Shown here: positions 1 to 8,072 of the stretch, one piece after another
Numbering within the stretch: position 1 is the first letter of the stretch
Layout of the letters: each line of letters begins with the position of its first letter
Assembly: GCA_007128345.1 (NCBI GenBank)
Contig: SKXS01000035.1
Coordinates: forward strand, 1-23,742
Reading direction: 5' to 3'
Length of the DNA stretch: 23,742 bases
Origin: Spirochaetia bacterium
GTDB taxonomy: Bacteria > Spirochaetota > Spirochaetia > PWKH01
Made by a program: the position numbers and the translations under genes
Notes under the pieces: model-generated
The model's input: only the letters and a program-made list of their open reading frames with translations
The model's database searches: none
Told to the model about the DNA's origin: nothing

Positions 1-59
1 ATATGATTGACCAGTACAGTAAGCAATAGATAAGGGAGTGCAGGATTCCTGCAAGACTC

Positions 60-3000
60 ATGAAGAGTGCATATTACCTGGGTATAGATATAGGTTCTAC
101 AACGGTTAAGCTGAGCCTGCTTGACCGTGACTACACCGTATGTTACAGCACCTACCGCCGTCATCAGACTGAGGTGTTTCCTGTCCTGCTTGATATTCTG
201 GGCGAACTTGAGGAGTGCTGCAGAGAGGAGCACATTCGTGTGCTCTTTACCGGCACTGCGGGCATGGGAGTTGCTGAGCGCTCTGGTCTGCCCTTTGTCC
301 AGGAGGTTGCCGCATCCGCCGAGGTGATGAGGAAGTGGCTTCCCGAAGTGCGGACCTTTATTGATCTGGGAGGGGAAGACACCAAGATCATCTTTTTTGA
401 TGACCAGCTGCGTCCTGACATCAGGATGAACGGGAACTGCGCCGGGGGTACCGGAGCGTTCATCGACCAGATGGCTTCCCTCCTTGATGTGCCGGTGGAC
501 CGGCTCAGCGACCTGGCGAAACGCCATACCGCATGCTACCCCATAGCCTCCCGCTGCGGGGTGTTTGCCAAGACTGATGTGCAGAACCTCATGAGCCGGG
601 ATATTTCACCTGAGAACATCGCCGCATCAGTCTACCGGTCGGTTGCCCTGCAGGTGGTGGGCGCATTGGCCAGAGGCCGGGACATTGTTCCCCAGGTACT
701 CTTTGCCGGAGGCCCCTTCGCCTACCAGGAAGCGCTCAAGGAGATGTTCATGGAGGTCCTTGAACTTGACAGTGGAGATGTCACCGATCCTCTGTCGGTG
801 AAGAGCGACCTCACACCCGAGCTCATTCCTTCAGTAGGCGCGGCGCTGCGGGCTGAAACTACGGGGAAGGTAATTACCCTCGATGCCCTGAGAAAACTTC
901 TGGATGTGTCGTCTCTCTCTCGCCTGGTCAGTACGAGCTCACTGGAGCCGCTTTTCAAGGATGAACAGGAGTTTATCTCCTGGGAAAAGAAGAAGGCTGC
1001 GCACAAGCTGCCTTCAGTTCCCCTGAAGCATTTTCACCTGAGCACCGCCTACCTGGGTATTGATTCCGGATCCACTACCACCAAGATTGTGCTTATTGAC
1101 CGTGAGGGAAATATCGGGTTTTCCTACTATGCCCCGAACCGGGGGAACTCGGTCCAGGCGGTGAGGCAGGGGCTTAAGGAGCTCAAGGAAAAGCTGGAGG
1201 AGGACGGCGTATCGGTTGAGATTCTCAGGAGCGCTTCCACAGGGTACGGGGAGGACCTGATCAAATTTGCGTTTTCCCTGGATGAAGGCATGGTGGAGAC
1301 CATGGCGCACTACCGGGGAGCGCGGTTCTTTGAGCCCGAGGTATCATTCATCCTGGATATCGGCGGTCAGGACATGAAGGCCCTCTTCATCAATGACGGG
1401 ATCGTCAGCAATATTGAACTCAACGAATCATGCTCTTCCGGGTGCGGCTCCTTTATTCAGACATTTGCCCAGGCTATGCATCTGAGCGTGGAGGAGTTTG
1501 CCAGACGGGCGTGCACATCCGCAGATCCATGCGACCTGGGATCCCGGTGCACTGTCTTCATGAATTCCAAGGTGAAGCAGGTGCTGCGGGAGGGAGGAAG
1601 CAGCGCGGACATCTCTGCGGGACTTGCCTACTCGGTGATCAAGAACTGCCTGAACAAGGTGCTTAAGATCACCGACACAGCGGTGCTGGGAAAGCATATT
1701 GTTGTGCAGGGAGGAACCTTCAATAATCCCGCGGTGCTCCGCGCGCTGGAGCTTGTTATTGACCGCGAGGTGGTGAAGCCTGACCGCGCTGAGCTTATGG
1801 GTGCGTGGGGGGCTGCGCTGCTGGCGCGGGACGCCTATGAAAAGCAGCCGGAGGAGAGCGGGTTCATCGGTCTCAACGAACTGGAGGAGGCAACGGTCTA
1901 CCAGCGAAAGGCAATTCGCTGCAATGGATGCGAGAACCAGTGCGAGGTGACCGTGTGCACCTTTCCCCACCGGACGGATGAGTCCGGCAAGGCTGCCAGG
2001 TTCTATACCGGGAACAAATGCGAGCATGTTTTCTCAAACAGCGGGAAGACAGTCAAGGCGGGCTACAACCTCCCCGCATATAAAAGGACTTTGCTCTTCA
2101 ACCGCTCCATGGAACCCTCCCCCAAGGTAACGCCGTCAGGTATTACCATCGGCATTCCCAGGGTGCTGAATATGTGGGAAGACTTCCCGTTCTGGTGCAC
2201 CCTGTTCACCGAAAGCGGCATCAAGGTTGTACTCTCAGATCCCTCTACCCAGGACCTTGTGGTGAAAGGCTACCCTTCAGTGATGTCCGAGAACATCTGC
2301 TATCCCGCAAAGATTACCAACGGGCATATTATAAACCTGAAGGAAAAGGGTGTGGACCGGATATTCTTTCCCAAGGTACGCTATACGAGGAGGGAGTTTA
2401 AAAATACCCTGAACACATTCAACTGTCCCGTGGTCACCGGATACCCCCAGGTCATCGAGTCAGCCATTGATCCCGAGAGTACCTGGAACATTCCGCTGGA
2501 CGCTATGGCCATGAGCTTCCATGATCTCCGGCTGCTGAAGAAGCGCTGCGTGCAGTATCTCGTATCGCTGGGAATACCTGAGCGGACTGCAGCCAAGGCG
2601 TACGCGGCATCGGTGAAGGAGATCCGCAGGTTCAAGGAGCAGGTGCGAACAGAGGCGGAGAGGGTCCTGGCCCTGGCCAGGAAGGAGGGCCGGACGGTCA
2701 TGCTGCTCCTCGGCAGGCCCTATCACCTTGATCCCCTGGTGAACATGAAGATCCCGGAGATCATAACCTCCCAGGGGCTTGACTGCATCACGGAAGACTC
2801 CATACCCGAACCGGTGCTCGGCAGGCTGCCCAAGGTCCAAGTCCTCACCCAGTGGGGCTACCCGAACCGCATGTTCTACGCTGCCCATTGGGCAGGGAGC
2901 CAGAGACATGTGGAGGTGGTCCAGACCAACTCCTTCGGATGCGGTCCCGATGCGCTGACTATTGATGAAATCAAGGCGATCCTGAACCAGTACGGAAAGT

Positions 3001-4379
3001 ATCCCACGCTCATTAAGATTGACGAGATGACCAGCCCGGGTTCGGTGAAGCTCAGGGTCAGGTCCCTGGTGGAGTCCATGGCCCTGCGTAAGGGAAAGCG
3101 CATCCGGTCGCATGTGGCTCTGGTGCGCAAGGAGCTGCCGATATTCACCAAGCGGGATATCAAGCGTACGGTGCTTGCTCCGCAGTTTTCCCCGTTCTAT
3201 ACGGATTTCATCATAGCGGCCTACCGAAAGCAGGGCTACTCCATTGAGATTCTCCCCATGGCGGACCAGGAGAGCATCAAGCTCGGGCTCAGGTACTCGA
3301 ACAACGATATCTGCTACCCGGCAACGATTGTCATCGGGGATGTGCTCAAGGCGCTGCGGAGCGGACGTTATGATCTCTCCAATGTAGCAGTCGGGCTGAC
3401 CCAGACAGGCGGGCAGTGCCGGGCGTCGAGTTACGTATCCCTCATGAAGCAGGCGCTCATCAGGGCAGGATACGACAATATCCCGGTGGTTACTGCTTCT
3501 ACCAAGAGCGTCGGGAGCAGCGCAATGAATCAGCAGCCTGGATTCCGGGTCAAGACGCTCCCCTTTGCCCTGACGGCGCTCTATGGCATGCTCTTTGGTG
3601 ATGCCATGGCAAAACTGTACTACTACAGTGCCGTCAGGGAGCAGGTTCCCGGATCTTCTCTTAAACTGGCGCAGCACTTCATAGAAGAGGGCAGGAAGAT
3701 CATTGATCACCGTGCTAAGAAAACCATGTTCGCACTCATCAGGGATGCGGTGGAAGCGTTCAATGCGCTTCCTGTCCGGGATGTCGGCAGTATTCCCAGA
3801 GTGGGGATAGTCGGAGAGATTTACGTGAAGTTCAATCCCTTCGGGAACCTCTATATTACCGACTGGCTGATCAAGCGGTCCATACAGCCGGAAGTGCCGC
3901 CGCTGATTGACTTTTTCCTCATTCCCCTGGTTTCTACGCCATATAACGCTCAGAATCATATAGAGCGGGTGAAATGGTTCGTTCTCCACCTCATATCCCG
4001 GGCGGAACGGTATGTGGGGCGAACGATTACCCAGGTCAATGCCATCCTGAAGGATTTCAGGGGCGAACTAACTCCGTTTCATCCTATCAAGCAGATGGCC
4101 GAACGCGCCTCCTTGGTGCTGGACCTCATCAACCAGTTTGGTGAATCGTGGCTTTTGGCAGGGGATATCGTATCGTTTGCTGAAGAGGGGGTGGATAATG
4201 TGGTCTGCCTCCAGCCCTTCGGGTGCATTGCCAACCATGTGATAGCCAAAGGAGTTGAGCGCAAGCTCAAGCAGGTATTCCCCCAGGTCAACCTCCTGTT
4301 TCTGGATATGGATTCAGGAATGAGCGAAGTGAACGTGGAAAACCGGATGGAGTTCCTTATAGACGGGCTGCGCAGGTAG
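60..4379 (+). CDS. Giant acyl-CoA dehydratase activase-related protein (two BcrAD/BadFG ATPase domains plus HgdB-like C-terminal half)
   Basis: This 1,439-residue protein carries two ASKHA-fold BcrAD/BadFG ATPase domains. The first (about 1-265) has GIDIGSTT at 8, DLGGED, and C127 in CAGGTGAF with C166 in SRCGVF, the arrangement of the 4Fe-4S ligands in the HgdC activator. The second (about 330-600) repeats it with GIDSGSTT at 333, DIGGQD, C458/C462 and C497. A four-cysteine motif follows (C621, C624, C628, C633), then a DUF2229-type region from about 695 and an HgdB-like region with conserved-looking cysteines C747, C961, C1085, C1120, C1383 and C1389. Related proteins hydrolyse ATP to push a low-potential electron onto a partner iron-sulfur enzyme; the substrate of this long fused form is unknown to me. 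The length matches other fused members, so it looks intact. In-frame TAG at 27 leaves ATG 60 as the only nearby ATG, though its ribosome binding site is poor. A sugar kinase follows 23 bases later. Confidence 0.9.
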   Translation: MKSAYYLGIDIGSTTVKLSLLDRDYTVCYSTYRRHQTEVFPVLLDILGELEECCREEHIRVLFTGTAGMGVAERSGLPFVQEVAASAEVMRKWLPEVRTFIDLGGEDTKIIFFDDQLRPDIRMNGNCAGGTGAFIDQMASLLDVPVDRLSDLAKRHTACYPIASRCGVFAKTDVQNLMSRDISPENIAASVYRSVALQVVGALARGRDIVPQVLFAGGPFAYQEALKEMFMEVLELDSGDVTDPLSVKSDLTPELIPSVGAALRAETTGKVITLDALRKLLDVSSLSRLVSTSSLEPLFKDEQEFISWEKKKAAHKLPSVPLKHFHLSTAYLGIDSGSTTTKIVLIDREGNIGFSYYAPNRGNSVQAVRQGLKELKEKLEEDGVSVEILRSASTGYGEDLIKFAFSLDEGMVETMAHYRGARFFEPEVSFILDIGGQDMKALFINDGIVSNIELNESCSSGCGSFIQTFAQAMHLSVEEFARRACTSADPCDLGSRCTVFMNSKVKQVLREGGSSADISAGLAYSVIKNCLNKVLKITDTAVLGKHIVVQGGTFNNPAVLRALELVIDREVVKPDRAELMGAWGAALLARDAYEKQPEESGFIGLNELEEATVYQRKAIRCNGCENQCEVTVCTFPHRTDESGKAARFYTGNKCEHVFSNSGKTVKAGYNLPAYKRTLLFNRSMEPSPKVTPSGITIGIPRVLNMWEDFPFWCTLFTESGIKVVLSDPSTQDLVVKGYPSVMSENICYPAKITNGHIINLKEKGVDRIFFPKVRYTRREFKNTLNTFNCPVVTGYPQVIESAIDPESTWNIPLDAMAMSFHDLRLLKKRCVQYLVSLGIPERTAAKAYAASVKEIRRFKEQVRTEAERVLALARKEGRTVMLLLGRPYHLDPLVNMKIPEIITSQGLDCITEDSIPEPVLGRLPKVQVLTQWGYPNRMFYAAHWAGSQRHVEVVQTNSFGCGPDALTIDEIKAILNQYGKYPTLIKIDEMTSPGSVKLRVRSLVESMALRKGKRIRSHVALVRKELPIFTKRDIKRTVLAPQFSPFYTDFIIAAYRKQGYSIEILPMADQESIKLGLRYSNNDICYPATIVIGDVLKALRSGRYDLSNVAVGLTQTGGQCRASSYVSLMKQALIRAGYDNIPVVTASTKSVGSSAMNQQPGFRVKTLPFALTALYGMLFGDAMAKLYYYSAVREQVPGSSLKLAQHFIEEGRKIIDHRAKKTMFALIRDAVEAFNALPVRDVGSIPRVGIVGEIYVKFNPFGNLYITDWLIKRSIQPEVPPLIDFFLIPLVSTPYNAQNHIERVKWFVLHLISRAERYVGRTITQVNAILKDFRGELTPFHPIKQMAERASLVLDLINQFGESWLLAGDIVSFAEEGVDNVVCLQPFGCIANHVIAKGVERKLKQVFPQVNLLFLDMDSGMSEVNVENRMEFLIDGLRR

Positions 4380-4402
4380 CGGCTTATAGGCGGAGGGTGG
4401 CA

Positions 4403-5296
4403 GTGAACCGTATCATATCCATGGGCTCGGTAAATCGTGACCTGTTATTTTTTGTTCCCCGCATTACACGACCGGGCGAGACGATCCACAGCACAACTTC
4501 AGCGTGCGGCATCGGGGGCAAAGGGGCAAACCAGGCGGTGGCGGCCGCCAGAAGCGGAGCTGCGACATGGTTTGCCGGCCGCTGCGGCAGTGACGGGGGA
4601 GAGATTGCCGAGGTATTGACCAAGCAGGGGGTGGACTGCACGCACCTGCATATCGGCAGCGGCAGAACCGGGGAGGCAGTCATCCAGATCACCCCTGAAG
4701 GGGAGAATGCCATTGTGCTTATTCCCGGCGAGAACTTCTGCTTTGACAAGGAGCATATCATTTCAGTGCTGGACTGTTTCGGCCCCGGCGACACGATTAT
4801 GCTCCAGAACGAGATAACCCGTGTCCCGTATATCATGGAGCAGGCTCACCGACGGGGGCTTAGGATCCTGTTCAACCCTGCCCCATGCACCCCCGAGACC
4901 GCGCAGTATCCCCTGGAGATCGCACATACCATCGTGCTTAATGAGGGTGAGGCACGCATGCTCATCCCGGACGGGCCGAGCGACCCGTCAGCACTTATCG
5001 GCGGTATAGCCTCCCGGTGTCCCGAAGGGACAGTGGTGATCACCCTGGGTGAACGGGGTTCACTATGGATGCATGCCGGCAAGGTGCACTCAGTAGATGC
5101 GGTTAGGGTGGATGCAGTGGATACTACGTGCGCGGGGGATACCTTCATCGGGTTTTACGCAGGCTCGCTGGCACGGGGATATCCTGCTGCAGAGGCACTG
5201 TCAGTTGCATCCCGCGCTGCCGCGGTATGCGCAACCCGGATCGGCGGGATAGCGGCAATACCAACATGGGAAGAGGTGAAGCGTCATGCTTGCTGA
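4403..5296 (+). CDS. PfkB-family carbohydrate kinase (ribokinase-like)
   Basis: A 297-residue sugar kinase of the ribokinase/PfkB family, which phosphorylates a sugar or nucleoside with ATP in the cytoplasm. The N-terminal PfkB signature GGKGANQA lies near residue 38. The C-terminal signature DTTCAGDT starts at D240 and includes the catalytic base D246; Cys in place of the first Gly of the usual DTxGAGD is common in ribokinases. I chose GTG 4403 over GTG 4397 because the GGAGG at 4392-4396 abuts 4397 but sits six bases before 4403. The gene follows the activase fusion by 23 bases on the same strand, so the two are probably co-transcribed, though no functional link is evident. Its 3' end overlaps the convergent gene at 5284-6264 by 13 bases. 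Ribokinase is the nearest named match, but the substrate cannot be fixed from sequence. Confidence 0.85.
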   Translation: MNRIISMGSVNRDLLFFVPRITRPGETIHSTTSACGIGGKGANQAVAAARSGAATWFAGRCGSDGGEIAEVLTKQGVDCTHLHIGSGRTGEAVIQITPEGENAIVLIPGENFCFDKEHIISVLDCFGPGDTIMLQNEITRVPYIMEQAHRRGLRILFNPAPCTPETAQYPLEIAHTIVLNEGEARMLIPDGPSDPSALIGGIASRCPEGTVVITLGERGSLWMHAGKVHSVDAVRVDAVDTTCAGDTFIGFYAGSLARGYPAAEALSVASRAAAVCATRIGGIAAIPTWEEVKRHAC

Positions 5297-6264
5297 TGCA
5301 TGCGCTGTTTTTCCTCGATGAGATAGACCAGGAGAATCTCCTCAAGGGTCCGGTTCGTGCCTAGTGATCCGGCATATGGCCGTCTGGCCATACGCTTCTG
5401 GTAGAACCGATAGAGATGCCGCGGATCGATGTGCTCTTCCGCGTCATCACAAAAGCTGCTGCTTAACAAACTGCTGACATCATCCCGGTCAATGACCATC
5501 ATGTTGTTTCTCTGCATCTCATCACGCACGGTGATGATCTCTTTCCGGGTCAAGCCGAAGATGAACTCCTCCAGCGCCTGGGTAACTTCCTGGTCTATTG
5601 CGCGCGACATGATGAACTCATGCCATCGTTCAGGAAGCTTGCTTGAGAGCTTCAGGAGCTCAATGGTTCCAAGCATTGTGCCGAATACCGGTGCAATATC
5701 CCTGCGCACCTGCCACAGCTCAATAAGTATGGGTGCATAGGTGGTTACATTGTTATCAAAGCGAAACTCCCATAAATGCACCAGGTCATCAGCCGCCTGT
5801 CTTCTCACTTGATCCGTGTACCGGTCCGCTCGTTCAATGATCACCTGATACACATCCTCCAGGAGCAGCGAGAACATGGCGGTTTCCCAAAGGCGCCTGA
5901 ATCCCGCCTCCAGCGAGCTGAGTTCACGGTGCTCAATGCAGAGAAATCGGAGAAACCCGAAGAAATTGAACTTTGCGATCATGAAGCTCCTGCCGAGAGC
6001 GACTTTGGTCGGCAGGAGCACCAGGTGGTTGCATCCGTCTGCAAGCAGCACCTCTATGAGGGTATCGATGCTGCAGTTCTTACCTGACATGTGATGCCTT
6101 TCAACAATGGACGGGAAGTGTGAGTACACCGCAAAGAGATCCTGCAGATCCTGGTAGCGCTGTTGGACTATTTTCCGGTACCTTGGCTTGACGGAGGCTT
6201 TTTTTGCCAAGAAGGATTCCAGGAGGGTGAGCTCCTGACAGTCAAGGGTATCTCTGGATACCAT
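5284..6264 (-). CDS. Conserved-looking protein of unknown function, co-translated with Rnk
   Basis: I do not recognise this 326-residue protein. It looks soluble and largely helical: no signal peptide, no clear membrane segment, many Leu/Arg/Glu residues, cysteines at 9, 64, 78, 109 and 272, and no metal or nucleotide motif I can name. The ATG at 6264 lies three bases after the TAA of the Rnk gene (6268-6270), and the sequence before it has only a weak GAAGA-type ribosome binding site, so translation is probably coupled to Rnk. That pairing is the only functional hint: it may act on transcription or nucleotide metabolism as Rnk does. The frame is open throughout and ends in TGA at 5284-5286, inside the end of the convergent PfkB kinase gene. 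It is a genuine gene in my view, with no function assigned. Confidence 0.75.
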   Translation of the reverse strand: MVSRDTLDCQELTLLESFLAKKASVKPRYRKIVQQRYQDLQDLFAVYSHFPSIVERHHMSGKNCSIDTLIEVLLADGCNHLVLLPTKVALGRSFMIAKFNFFGFLRFLCIEHRELSSLEAGFRRLWETAMFSLLLEDVYQVIIERADRYTDQVRRQAADDLVHLWEFRFDNNVTTYAPILIELWQVRRDIAPVFGTMLGTIELLKLSSKLPERWHEFIMSRAIDQEVTQALEEFIFGLTRKEIITVRDEMQRNNMMVIDRDDVSSLLSSSFCDDAEEHIDPRHLYRFYQKRMARRPYAGSLGTNRTLEEILLVYLIEEKQRMHQQA

Positions 6265-6267
6265 GGC

Positions 6268-6684
6268 TTACAGGTCTTCTTCAGTGAGCTGAAGCGCATT
6301 CTGCCTTACATCATCAATTCTCAGCCGATAGGTTCCTCCCGGAGCAGCGTACTCCACAATGGTATTTTTACGCTCCCCGATGAGGGCCATGCCTAGAGGT
6401 GTGAGAATGGAGATGTGATCAGGGGCGAGGTTCGTCTGAGCGGGAAAGACGATGACTGCTTCACTTGTGGTGTCTGCATCCACATCGGTGTAGGTGACCC
6501 GGGAATGGATTGTAATGATATGATCGGGGATGGTGTCCGAGTCCATTACAATAGCTTCCTTCAGTTCCCTGGCTAACCGTGCAAAGTGCGGCTGCTTGAG
6601 CTTGCCTGAGCGCTGCAGGGTTTCAACGAGTCCCTTGAGTACCAGGTAATTGCTGTGATTGAGAATAATCCTTCGATCTTCCAT
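6268..6684 (-). CDS. rnk: Rnk-family nucleoside diphosphate kinase regulator (GreA/GreB C-terminal-like domain)
   Basis: A 138-residue protein with a helical N-terminal segment (about 1-48) and a GreA/GreB C-terminal-like domain (about 50-130) containing DTIPDHIITIHSRV, AVIVFPAQ and ISILTPLGMALIG, the pattern of E. coli Rnk. Rnk binds RNA polymerase through the secondary channel but, unlike GreA, lacks the long acidic coiled coil that drives cleavage; this N-terminus is likewise too short for one. The usual GD after the ALxG motif is NT here. An upstream ATG at 6696 is in frame, but the GGAGGAG beginning inside that codon sits at ideal distance from the second ATG at 6684, which I take as the start. 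The gene leads a two-gene unit with the unknown protein downstream and has a good promoter at 6766-6794. Confidence 0.8.
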   Translation of the reverse strand: MEDRRIILNHSNYLVLKGLVETLQRSGKLKQPHFARLARELKEAIVMDSDTIPDHIITIHSRVTYTDVDADTTSEAVIVFPAQTNLAPDHISILTPLGMALIGERKNTIVEYAAPGGTYRLRIDDVRQNALQLTEEDL

Positions 6685-6765
6685 CGTCTCCTCCATCTCA
6701 ATAAAAAAGGAGCGCCTTTCACAAGCGTTCTCCTAGGCAAAACGAGGCTTACTTTCTACCTGTTA

Positions 6766-6794
6766 ATCATAGAGGGTATGTTCCTGCAGGGCAA
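6766..6794 (-). promoter_or_regulatory. Sigma-70-type promoter for the rnk operon
   Basis: On the minus strand, TTGCCC (6794-6789), a 17-base spacer and TATGAT (6771-6766) give 4/6 and 5/6 matches to the -35 and -10 consensus. Transcription would begin near 6759 and leave a leader of about 75 bases before the rnk start. A perfect 11-base inverted repeat ends six bases upstream of the -35 box. Confidence 0.6.
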
Positions 6795-6800
6795 TCTGGT

Positions 6801-6829
6801 AATACCATGTAGAAATATTACATGGTATT
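6801..6829. promoter_or_regulatory. Perfect 11-bp inverted repeat, candidate operator
   Basis: AATACCATGTA (6801-6811) and its exact reverse complement TACATGGTATT (6819-6829) flank a 7-base spacer. The repeat lies between the stop of the LuxR-family gene and the -35 box of the rnk operon, centred about 56 bases upstream of the predicted rnk start site, a usual position for an activator. Neither strand has a T-run after the second arm, so it is a poor intrinsic terminator. It is AT-rich in a GC-rich region. The neighbouring LuxR-family protein is the obvious candidate ligand, but that is inference. Confidence 0.55.
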
Positions 6830-6836
6830 TACAGGG

Positions 6837-7709
6837 TTATTCATTGCTTTGCAGGTAGCTGATCAGATTCACGGAGCTACGGGTAATGCCGAGCTTCTTG
6901 CGTATCGTGCACCGATGACGTTCCACGGTAGATTCGGCCAGGTTGAGAAATGAAGCGATCTCCTTAGATGACATGCCGTTTCTTACGAGACTGCAGATTT
7001 CTGTCTCCCGGGGACTCAGCGATCTGGTTCGGGAAAGCAGCCTTCCCTCCCGCCCTGACAGGATAGCCTTGAGAGACTTGCCGAGCAAATCGAGGCAGGT
7101 GCGGTCTGTCGAGGACAGTGAGGTGCTTTTCTCCAGTTGGAACAGGTAGGGGAGGACAAACATCTCAATGTACCTGCGCTGGTTCCGGTAGATCTCCTGC
7201 TTCTCACCTTCGATTTGTGCAAGCACCTCCTTAAGGGCGATGTGCTTGTCGGCAAGTTCCTCAGAGCGCTGCTGGAGTATCTTGGCAGATTCCCTGAGTA
7301 CGGTGTCGGTATCCTTCTGGTGGAGCATTTCAGCAAGGAAGGCGGATGTGGACTCAATGAGGTAGCGCTCCCTGGAATCCAGCAGAAGCTCTTCACCTGC
7401 CGACGGGTAGTAGGAGACCGTCACTGTAAGCTGTTTTTCAATGCTGTAGGGATACACGGATACTTGAGTGTCAGATGGCACACCTTCCTTAGCTCCTGTG
7501 GAGACGGTCATGGCAGGTGTCTTGACAGCCGCCCAGGCGCAGTCAGGATACTGAAGCGCCTGCACAAGGATGTTTGCCGTTCGCTCCAGAATCCGGGCAA
7601 CCGGAGTATTGCTGAGAAAGAGCTGGGCAAGACTGTAGAGCGCATCAAGCTCCTTTTCGCGCTCCTTCAGTGCATGCATGAGTGCCGCCCGGGATGTCGT
7701 ATCTCCCAT
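6837..7709 (-). CDS. LuxR-family transcriptional regulator with PAS/GAF-like N-terminus
   Basis: This 290-residue protein ends in a clear LuxR/FixJ-type helix-turn-helix (about 230-288: LSPRETEICSLV, GMSSKEIASFLN, STVERHRCTIRKKLGI). A probable coiled coil (about 135-180) leads into a linker with RRYIEMFVLPYL, seen in single-component regulators that place a PAS or GAF sensor before the HTH. Residues 15-130 look like a degenerate GAF/PAS sensor. There is no receiver domain, so it is not an obvious two-component response regulator, and the signal is unknown. ATG 7709 is preceded by AGGAG at a spacing of about seven bases. It is divergent from a 40-residue membrane peptide gene and directly upstream of the rnk pair, with the palindrome at 6801-6829 between, so it may regulate either neighbour. 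Confidence 0.85.
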   Translation of the reverse strand: MGDTTSRAALMHALKEREKELDALYSLAQLFLSNTPVARILERTANILVQALQYPDCAWAAVKTPAMTVSTGAKEGVPSDTQVSVYPYSIEKQLTVTVSYYPSAGEELLLDSRERYLIESTSAFLAEMLHQKDTDTVLRESAKILQQRSEELADKHIALKEVLAQIEGEKQEIYRNQRRYIEMFVLPYLFQLEKSTSLSSTDRTCLDLLGKSLKAILSGREGRLLSRTRSLSPRETEICSLVRNGMSSKEIASFLNLAESTVERHRCTIRKKLGITRSSVNLISYLQSNE

Positions 7710-7737
7710 ATCCTGCTCCTGGTGAATATCTCAGTCC

Positions 7738-7743
7738 AGTATA
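7738..7743 (-). promoter_or_regulatory. Candidate -10 box for the LuxR-family gene
   Basis: The minus strand reads TATACT at 7743-7738, a 5/6 match to the -10 consensus, about 29 bases before the LuxR start codon. The hexamer 17 bases upstream (GTGGAA) matches -35 poorly, so the promoter may be activator-dependent or the call may be wrong. Confidence 0.3.
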
Positions 7744-7787
7744 CCACGAAGGGAGAAGTATTCCACATATGAAATTGGAAGTACCTG

Positions 7788-7796
7788 TGATACACT
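7788..7796 (+). promoter_or_regulatory. Candidate extended -10 for the 40-residue peptide gene
   Basis: TG-n-TACACT at 7788-7796 resembles an extended -10 element and would start transcription near 7803, about 25 bases before the peptide's ATG. No good -35 is visible at the matching distance. Confidence 0.3.
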
Positions 7797-7828
7797 GGTG
7801 CTGAACGTTGTGCAGAGGAGGAGATGCC

Positions 7829-7951
7829 ATGGCATGGTACTGGTGGGTGGTCATTGTCATTGCAGTGATCGTGATAGGCTATCTAAAGCTGAAGTTCTTT
7901 AACCGCATGATGGACAAGCGCAAGCAGCAGCAGGATCGTGAGATAGACTGA
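7829..7951 (+). CDS. 40-residue single-span membrane peptide
   Basis: A 40-codon gene starting MAWYWWVVIVIAV: a hydrophobic stretch of about 19 residues with three Trp at its start, then a Lys/Arg-rich tail (KLKFFNRMMDKRKQQQ) ending REID and TGA. The pattern fits one transmembrane helix with N-out, C-in topology under the positive-inside rule. A strong AGGAGGAG lies at 7816-7823, with the core GGAGG (7817-7821) seven bases before ATG 7829, which argues strongly for translation. A competing ATG at 7824 in another frame gives only 14 codons. The start codon sits inside the perfect palindrome ATGCCATGGCAT (7824-7835). It stands between the divergent LuxR-family gene and the AEC permease and might be an accessory peptide of the permease; that is a guess. 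I cannot name a family. Confidence 0.65.
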   Translation: MAWYWWVVIVIAVIVIGYLKLKFFNRMMDKRKQQQDREID

Positions 7952-8072
7952 GCGCAGATACTTGATTTTCCAGGGCAAACATGCATAGATGGTGAGATAC
8001 ATCTGAAAAGGAATGGATCTCCATGCATGAACGAAGAATCGCCTGTTTCCCGGTAGCTGCGGGGTGCCGCGC

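Noticed and set aside
3..29. Possible tail of an upstream plus-strand gene (a frame open from the window edge, ending TAG at 27-29)
   Set aside because: Only nine codons are visible and nothing identifies it, although the frame is open from the edge and the other two plus frames stop within the first ten bases.
1428..2027. 199-codon minus-strand frame inside the same gene
   Set aside because: Same reason: an antisense shadow with no motif or ribosome binding site support.
2460..3989. 509-codon open frame on the minus strand inside the activase gene
   Set aside because: It is a shadow of a strongly supported coding gene with clear domain motifs; the antisense translation has no recognisable domain, is rich in Arg/His as expected for an antisense frame in GC-rich DNA, and has no sensible context.
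4397..4402. Earlier GTG start for the PfkB kinase
   Set aside because: The Shine-Dalgarno would touch the start codon; GTG 4403 is correctly spaced.
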